Positions 1-5,923 of a stretch of DNA of 5,923 nucleotides are shown piece after piece. Position numbers and translations under genes: made by a program. Where the stretch lies: contig DLIT01000026.1 of NCBI GenBank assembly GCA_002483865.1, positions 1 through 5,923 on the forward strand, given 5' to 3'. This DNA is from Brevundimonas sp. UBA7635 (lineage in GTDB: Bacteria > Pseudomonadota > Alphaproteobacteria > Caulobacterales > Caulobacteraceae). Positions within the stretch are counted from its first letter, which is position 1; each line of letters starts with the position of its first letter. The notes beneath the pieces were generated by a model. It was given only the letters and a program-made list of their open reading frames with translations. It did not search any database and was not told the origin of the DNA.

Positions 1-26
1 CCGTCAAAAGCAAAATCTATGAACAT

Positions 27-65
27 GAAAATGAAGGGCGGGCCTGGCTTATGGCCAGGCCCGCC
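27..65 (-). terminator. Intrinsic terminator of katG
   Basis: A perfect 12-bp GC-rich inverted repeat (37-48 with 54-65, arms GGCGGGCCTGGC and GCCAGGCCCGCC) encloses a 5-nt loop. It begins 10 nt after the katG stop codon. Read on the minus strand the stem is followed by CTTCATTTTC, a short and interrupted U tract, so Rho-independent termination of katG is likely. On the plus strand no T run follows, so it should work in one direction only. The remaining bases 1-26 show nothing I can assign. Confidence 0.8.
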
Positions 66-75
66 ATCCTCCGGC

Positions 76-2365
<2,290 letters not shown>

Positions 2366-2384
2366 GGATCGGCGGGCCGTCCAT

Positions 2385-2401
2385 GATAAGGCAAACTTAT
2401 A
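2385..2401. promoter_or_regulatory. Candidate OxyR-type operator (dyad)
   Basis: A perfect inverted repeat ATAAG-GCAAA-CTTAT lies at 2386-2400. The classical OxyR half-operator is ATAG-N7-CTAT. This site reads ATAA-N7-TTAT, so it has the same 15-bp length and spacing with one change in each arm, and the flanking G at 2385 also agrees. LysR-type regulators, including OxyR, commonly control katG and ahpC. The dyad lies about 115 bp from katG and 120 bp from ahpC, so one site could serve both. A second dimer site in the 22-bp phase is poorly matched on either side. The OxyR identity is inference, and no oxyR gene is in the window. Confidence 0.45.
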
Positions 2402-2422
2402 CCGGCGACCAAAATCATTGAT

Positions 2423-2451
2423 TTGACTTTAAGGTCCCGACGGCCCAATTG
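2423..2451 (+). promoter_or_regulatory. Candidate ahpC promoter
   Basis: TTGACT at 2423-2428 matches five of six bases of the sigma-70 -35 consensus. At the usual 17-bp spacing the -10 position holds CAATTG, a poor match. A good -35 with a weak -10 fits an activated promoter. Transcription would then start near 2458, placing the OxyR-like dyad centre at roughly -65, a workable activation position, and giving a leader of about 65 nt. This is a prediction from a single hexamer. Confidence 0.35.
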
Positions 2452-2521
2452 AAGGGACAACAGCGCTGGGGAGCCCCCGGGGCTGTCCTGTCTCACCTAT
2501 TTTATAGATGGAGCTCTAGTT

Positions 2522-3076
2522 ATGCTGGGCGTCGGTCAAAAACTGCCAGACTTCAAGATCACTGGCGTCAAGCCGGGTTTCAACAGCCATGAAGAAAATG
2601 GCGAGTCGGCCTTCGAGGCCCTGAACCAAGACTCCTTCGAAGGCAAGTGGAAGGTCATCTTCTTCTACCCGAAGGACTTCACCTTCGTCTGCCCGACCGA
2701 GATCGCTGCCTTTGCCAAGCTGCAAAAGGAATTCGAGGACCGCGACACCGTGGTTCTGGGCGGTTCGACCGACAACGAGTTCACCAAGCTGGCCTGGCGC
2801 CGCGACCACGCCGACCTGGACAAGCTGCCGATCTGGCAGTTCGCTGACTGCGGCGGCAAGCTGGCCCGCGAGCTGGGCATCCTGGACGAGGAAAACGGCG
2901 TCGCCCTGCGCGCGACCTTCGTCGTGGACCCGCACAACGTCGTCCAGCACGTCTATGTCACCAACCTGAACGTTGGCCGTTCGCCGGAAGACACCCTGCG
3001 CGTCGTCGACGCCCTGCAGACCGACGAGCTGTGCGCCTGCAACCGCCCGGTGGGCGGCGAGACCCTGGCCGCCTAA
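2522..3076 (+). CDS. ahpC: Alkyl hydroperoxide reductase AhpC (2-Cys peroxiredoxin)
   Basis: Thiol peroxidase that reduces hydrogen peroxide, organic hydroperoxides and probably peroxynitrite in the cytosol. The 184-residue protein has the peroxiredoxin active-site signature PxxxTxxC (Pro50, Thr54, peroxidatic Cys57, in FTFVCPTE) and Arg130 at the conserved active-site arginine. The C-terminus carries two close cysteines, Cys171 and Cys173 (DELCACN), as in mycobacterial AhpC, which works with AhpD. Most enterobacterial AhpC proteins have one resolving cysteine there and use AhpF. A fourth cysteine, Cys110, lies mid-chain. The start codon has GGAG (2510-2513) 8 nt upstream, and the first residues (VGQKLPDFK) are typical of the family start. 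It lies upstream of ahpD on the same strand, with a terminator between them, and diverges from katG. Identity is secure; dependence on AhpD is inferred from context and the cysteine pattern. Confidence 0.97.
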   Translation: MLGVGQKLPDFKITGVKPGFNSHEENGESAFEALNQDSFEGKWKVIFFYPKDFTFVCPTEIAAFAKLQKEFEDRDTVVLGGSTDNEFTKLAWRRDHADLDKLPIWQFADCGGKLARELGILDEENGVALRATFVVDPHNVVQHVYVTNLNVGRSPEDTLRVVDALQTDELCACNRPVGGETLAA

Positions 3077-3130
3077 GCTGGCCAAGGCAGCTCCGGGCCG
3101 CGTGAGTAGGGTCCGGACCGTCCCTCATTG

Positions 3131-3166
3131 AAAAGGCGGTGGCGGGCGACTGTCGCCGCCTTTTTT
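3131..3166 (+). terminator. Intrinsic terminator between ahpC and ahpD
   Basis: Arms AAAAGGCGG (3131-3139) and CCGCCTTTT (3156-3164) form a 9-bp stem followed by a run of six T (3161-3166), the standard layout of a Rho-independent terminator. The 16-nt loop can itself fold further (GCGA with TCGC). It lies 54 nt after the ahpC stop and 77 nt before ahpD. It may therefore end most ahpC transcripts and leave ahpD to readthrough or to its own promoter. Confidence 0.82.
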
Positions 3167-3243
3167 ACGCCCTGCGCCCTGAGTTGGCCGCAGATCCGGA
3201 TTGACCGGCGCCCGGCGCCGCTGAGCCCTGAAAGGTATTCCCC

Positions 3244-3777
3244 ATGTCCATCGACGCCCTGCGCGACCTGATCCCGGCCTATGGCAAGGACATCTCCCTG
3301 AACCTGTCGTCGCTGTCCAACGAGACGGTGCTGAACGACCAGCAGAAGTGGGGCTGCTTCCTGGCCTCGGCCCACGCCATCGGCGTCGCCCCCGTCGTCA
3401 AGCTGATCGAGGCCCAAGCGGCCACGGTACTGTCGCCGGAAGCCATGAACGCGGCCAAGTCGGCGGCGGCCATCATGGGCATGAACAACATCTACTACCG
3501 CTCGCTGCACCTGATGAAGAACAGCGAATATACCACCCTGCCAGCCAAACTACGCATGAACGTAATCGCCAACCCCGGCATCGAGAAGCTCGACTTTGAA
3601 CTGTGGGCCACGGCCGTCTCAGCTATCAATGGCTGCGGTGCCTGCCTGGACGCCCACGAAGGCGAACTGCGCAAGCACGGCTTCTCCAACGTTCAGATCC
3701 AGGCCGCCTTGCGCATCGGTGCCGTGGTTCACGCCGCCAGCCGCATCGTGGCTTCCGAAACCGCCCTGGCGGGCTGA
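3244..3777 (+). CDS. ahpD: Alkyl hydroperoxidase AhpD
   Basis: Member of the AhpD/carboxymuconolactone decarboxylase fold. In the known system AhpD is a cytosolic oligomeric disulfide reductase that returns oxidised AhpC to its thiol form, itself recharged by lipoamide-linked dehydrogenase components; it also has weak peroxidase activity. The 177-residue length equals that of the mycobacterial protein. The signature E-x11-C-x2-C-x3-H is present as Glu119, Cys131, Cys134 and His138 (INGCGACLDAHE). The mycobacterial protein has an extra histidine just before the second cysteine; here that residue is Ala133. An AAAGG ribosome site (3231-3235) lies 8 nt before the start. Its position just after ahpC and the lack of any ahpF nearby support the partner role. 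No clear promoter is visible in the 167-nt gap, so it may be expressed by readthrough of the terminator after ahpC. Confidence 0.96.
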   Translation: MSIDALRDLIPAYGKDISLNLSSLSNETVLNDQQKWGCFLASAHAIGVAPVVKLIEAQAATVLSPEAMNAAKSAAAIMGMNNIYYRSLHLMKNSEYTTLPAKLRMNVIANPGIEKLDFELWATAVSAINGCGACLDAHEGELRKHGFSNVQIQAALRIGAVVHAASRIVASETALAG

Positions 3778-3783
3778 TCGATC

Positions 3784-3800
3784 GGATCAAGGACTGATCC
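3784..3800. repeat. Small inverted repeat after ahpD
   Basis: GGATCA (3784-3789) and TGATCC (3795-3800) form a 6-bp stem with a 5-nt loop, between the ahpD stop and the strong terminator hairpin. It could act as an extra 3'-end stem of the ahpD transcript. It has no T run, so it would not terminate by itself. Confidence 0.45.
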
Positions 3801-3808
3801 AGATTGAC

Positions 3809-3838
3809 AAAAGGCGCGGATCCCTCCGCGCCTTTTTT
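3809..3838. terminator. Bidirectional terminator between ahpD and the XRE gene
   Basis: Arms AAAAGGCGCGGA (3809-3820) and TCCGCGCCTTTT (3825-3836) form a 12-bp perfect stem with a 4-nt loop. On the plus strand six T follow the GC part (3833-3838), ending ahpD. On the minus strand the same stem is followed by TTTTGT, 18 nt past the XRE stop codon, so it should also end the converging transcript. It resembles the ahpC terminator in its AAAAGGCG start and CGCCTTTTTT end. Confidence 0.88.
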
Positions 3839-3856
3839 GTAAGTGATGTCAGCGCA

Positions 3857-4267
3857 TCATTCGCCGGAAGACTGATTGGCCATTTCACGCATTATATCCA
3901 GGATCAGCCTCTGCTGGCGCAATGGCAGCTGGGGCGCGAGGCGCGAGATCTCGATGCTTTGACGGGTCGCGGGGAAGTCGTGGACATAGTCATTGCCCTC
4001 GCCCTCGGCCATACCGGGCTGAGCCTTGGTCAGGCCCTCAAAGAAGTAGCCGATTTCCACCTTGAAGAAGCGGGCGATGTCCCAAAGCTTGGACGCCGAG
4101 ATACGGTTGGCACCCTTCTCGTACTTCTGAATTTGTTGAAAGGTCAGGTTCAGGGCGCGCCCCAGATCGCTTTGCGACAAGCTCAGGGCAATCCGCTTTT
4201 CGCAGACCCTCCGTCCCACATGCACATCCACCGGATGGGGAGCGTTATCAACCACGCCGTGCACCAT
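3857..4267 (-). CDS. XRE-family transcriptional regulator (PraR/PhrR-like)
   Basis: A 136-residue DNA-binding protein with a Cro/CI-type helix-turn-helix at about residues 17-75. The recognition segment is SQSDLGRALNLTFQQIQKYE (31-50), followed by KGANRISASKLWDIARFF. The motif FQQIQKYEKGxNRI and the opening PVDVHVGRR strongly resemble the small alphaproteobacterial regulators of the PraR/PhrR type. A short acidic linker (about 86-96) leads to a C-terminal helix (118-131), probably for oligomerisation. The start fits the family N-terminus. A GGGGG-containing purine stretch lies about 12 nt upstream, rather far for a ribosome site, and an in-frame GTG is the next codon. The target genes cannot be read from the sequence. 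It follows lnt on the same strand with a 172-nt gap and converges on ahpD, so a role in peroxide control is not implied. Cys22 in the first helix is its only cysteine. Confidence 0.9.
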   Translation of the reverse strand: MVHGVVDNAPHPVDVHVGRRVCEKRIALSLSQSDLGRALNLTFQQIQKYEKGANRISASKLWDIARFFKVEIGYFFEGLTKAQPGMAEGEGNDYVHDFPATRQSIEISRLAPQLPLRQQRLILDIMREMANQSSGE

Positions 4268-4376
4268 CGTTGATCGTCACCCCCATAGCATTACTGTGTA
4301 CAGACGCTGTGCGACGTTTCTCATCGCCTGTCACCCCAATTCAAAACAGGGTAATAACAATTTCATCCAGATCCAC

Positions 4377-4402
4377 GAGGATATTTTAGCTTAAAATACC
4401 TC
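4377..4402. repeat. 26-bp near-perfect palindrome upstream of the XRE gene
   Basis: GAGG (4377-4380) and TATTTTA (4382-4388) pair with TAAAATA (4392-4398) and CCTC (4399-4402) around a GCT centre. The only mismatch is the unpaired A at 4381. It lies 37 nt after the lnt stop and 109 nt upstream of the XRE start. No T run follows in either direction and the core is AT-rich, so it is a poor terminator. It could be a regulator operator or a 3'-end stem of the lnt transcript. Confidence 0.6.
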
Positions 4403-4439
4403 TGGCCTTACTTCTGCGGGATCTGAAGGACGGGTTTTA

Positions 4440-5923
4440 TCAGAAGCGGTAGTAGCGGCCGCCGATACCCAGACCGGTCATGATCACTGCGAGGACCCAA
4501 AAGGCAGCATCGCCCCAGCGCCCGAAAAGTGTCTGTGCCGCCGGTGCCGGCAGGCGCACGTCGATCACGCCCGACTGACCGCTGTCCAGGCGTTGATCAG
4601 GGCGAACCCGGCCCCATGGATCGATCAGGGCTGAGGCACCAGTCGGGGTTGCACGGGCTATAGGTAGCCCGGTTTCTATTGCTCGATAGCTGGCCAGGTT
4701 CAGATGCTGTAGCGGCCCCGACGTCTTTCCAAACCAGGCATCATTAGACACATTGACGATCCAGTTCGGCCGCGCCGACCCCGATGCGGGGGTAAAGCCC
4801 GGATAGAGGCCCTCATAGCAGATCAGGGGCTGAACACTGGGCAGGTCGTCCAGCTGGATAGGAGCTGGTACGGGCCCCGCGGTAAAATCAGCCGCCACGT
4901 GAACCAGACTGCGTATCCCCAGCCGCGTCATAAGCGGTCCCATGGGCAGGTATTCACCAAACGGCACCAGACGGTGTTTGTCATAAACAGCTTCAATCAC
5001 CAGGCCCGGACCAAGGTCGCGCAGGGCCAGAAGGCTGTTGTAGTAGCTGGCCCCATCCTGGGCATGAGGATTGGCCTCGGCCCGGCTGATCCCCATCATC
5101 AACACCTGACCCGGCTCCAGAGCCTGGGCGATAGCCACGGCATCACCGGATCCAAAGACCTGGTTGGCCGTGGCGGGCAAGGCCCCCTCTGGCCAAATTA
5201 CAATGTCGGGGCGCGATGCGCCCGGTTGAGCGGTCAGGCTGACATATTGGTCGACGATGCCCTGATAGGCCTGGGGCGTCCATTTGGATTCCTGGGCGAT
5301 GTCAGCCTGAACAATTCGGATCAGGGTGTCGGTATCGGTCCGTTGGGCCTGGGCCAGACGCGCGGTGCCCCAACCAAAGCCCAGGGCCAGGACCAGAAAG
5401 CCCAGGCCTGCGGTCGCCAGGCGGGCCCGGCGCGGCCCACTGGCCATGATCAGACCTAGGCTTGACACGGCAGCAACCGTAATCAGCCCCAGGCCATAGA
5501 CGCCGACGACAGAAGCCAACTGCGACAGGGCTGAGCCCGCCTGCCAGGTGGCCCCCGCCGGGTTCCACGGAAAGCCGGTCAGCACATGACCCCGCGTCCA
5601 TTCCAGAACACCGAAGAGGACCGCAAACAACAGGACCCGCGCCACGCTTCTGGGCGCGAAGGCTCGGTAAAGGGCGCAGGCTGCTCCAAAGAAGAGCCCC
5701 AGGCCCATGGGCAGCAGGCTGGCGGCAAAGGGGGCCATCCAGGCCTGGGCCTCATTGACCAGAAAGGCCTCGGCCACCCACCAGCAGCCGATGAAGAAAT
5801 AGGCAAAGCCCGCCAGCCAGCCCATCCAGAAGCCGCCCCGCGCCCGCGCGGAACGCTCCGACAAAAGCATGAGCAGGGGATAGCCCAGAAGGCCCGGCAG
5901 GAAGCCAAAGGGCGGGTGGGCCA
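4440..5923 (-). CDS. lnt: Apolipoprotein N-acyltransferase Lnt, 5' end cut by window edge
   Basis: Inner-membrane enzyme that performs the last step of lipoprotein maturation: it transfers an acyl chain from phospholipid to the amino group of the lipid-modified N-terminal cysteine. An N-terminal multi-helix membrane part (hydrophobic segments spread over about visible residues 1-190) is followed by a periplasmic nitrilase-like domain (about 200-455) and a final membrane helix (about 470-490). Counting from the first complete codon in the window, the catalytic triad is Glu245 (WPEGALP), Lys315 (YDKHRLVPFGEY) and Cys368 (LICYEG). The family residues Glu323, Tyr369 and Glu370 are also present. 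The reading frame continues without a stop past the internal Met at 5868-5870 to the window end, with PPFGFLPGLLG, which matches the usual first membrane helix of Lnt. That internal Met is therefore not the start, and roughly 10-25 residues lie outside. The XRE gene follows on the same strand. No convincing terminator follows lnt, so the two may share a transcript. Confidence 0.96.
   Translation of the reverse strand, partial: AHPPFGFLPGLLGYPLLMLLSERSARARGGFWMGWLAGFAYFFIGCWWVAEAFLVNEAQAWMAPFAASLLPMGLGLFFGAACALYRAFAPRSVARVLLFAVLFGVLEWTRGHVLTGFPWNPAGATWQAGSALSQLASVVGVYGLGLITVAAVSSLGLIMASGPRRARLATAGLGFLVLALGFGWGTARLAQAQRTDTDTLIRIVQADIAQESKWTPQAYQGIVDQYVSLTAQPGASRPDIVIWPEGALPATANQVFGSGDAVAIAQALEPGQVLMMGISRAEANPHAQDGASYYNSLLALRDLGPGLVIEAVYDKHRLVPFGEYLPMGPLMTRLGIRSLVHVAADFTAGPVPAPIQLDDLPSVQPLICYEGLYPGFTPASGSARPNWIVNVSNDAWFGKTSGPLQHLNLASYRAIETGLPIARATPTGASALIDPWGRVRPDQRLDSGQSGVIDVRLPAPAAQTLFGRWGDAAFWVLAVIMTGLGIGGRYYRF

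Noticed and set aside
2383..2421. Possible 12-residue leader peptide ORF in the katG-ahpC region
   Set aside because: No ribosome site precedes it and it lies upstream of the likely ahpC transcript start; it overlaps the candidate operator.
2501..2507. TTTATAG as a -10 element for ahpC
   Set aside because: Transcription would start at or within the ribosome site, leaving too short a leader, and there is no -35 at the proper distance.
3201..3206. TTGACC as a -35 element for ahpD
   Set aside because: At 16-18 bp spacing there is only GC-rich sequence with no -10 resemblance, and the start would fall in or beyond the ahpD ribosome site.
3073..3510. Minus-strand open frame of 145 codons over the start of ahpD
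   Set aside because: It runs across the terminator and antisense to the well-identified ahpD; no family resemblance.
3596..4273. Plus-strand open frame of 225 codons spanning the end of ahpD and the XRE gene
   Set aside because: It crosses a strong terminator and overlaps two recognised genes in other frames.
5868..5870. Internal ATG as the start of lnt
   Set aside because: The frame stays open to the window edge and the upstream residues match the conserved first membrane helix of Lnt, so the real start lies outside.

Overview
The window looks like a chromosomal segment from a GC-rich alphaproteobacterium, most plausibly Caulobacterales or a relative. This is inferred from strong GC bias in the codons, the alphaproteobacterial style of the XRE regulator and Lnt, and an AhpC/AhpD pair without AhpF. 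No rRNA, tRNA, insertion sequence, CRISPR array or prophage gene is visible, and I see no clear previously undescribed system. The most interesting material is regulatory sequence between and around known genes.

Layout. On the minus strand, katG (76-2271, catalase-peroxidase) ends in a strong 12-bp hairpin terminator at 27-65. A 250-bp AT-richer intergenic region (2272-2521) separates it from the divergent plus-strand ahpC (2522-3076, 2-Cys peroxiredoxin). ahpC is followed by an intrinsic terminator and then ahpD (3244-3777, the disulfide reductase partner of AhpC). A second, apparently bidirectional terminator (3809-3838) lies between ahpD and the convergent minus-strand genes. These are an XRE-family regulator (3857-4267) and, upstream of it, the apolipoprotein N-acyltransferase gene lnt (4440-5923). 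The start of lnt lies beyond the right edge of the window.

How it fits together. katG, ahpC and ahpD form a divergent peroxide-defence module. KatG dismutes hydrogen peroxide at high flux. AhpC reduces hydrogen peroxide and organic peroxides, and AhpD would recycle oxidised AhpC. The shared intergenic region carries a 15-bp dyad resembling an OxyR half-operator (ATAA-N7-TTAT), placed so that it could serve both promoters. No oxyR gene is in the window. The lnt-XRE block is functionally separate: lipoprotein maturation in the inner membrane next to a small DNA-binding regulator. In many alphaproteobacteria lnt and a similar regulator precede metK, but here the peroxide module lies at that place instead.
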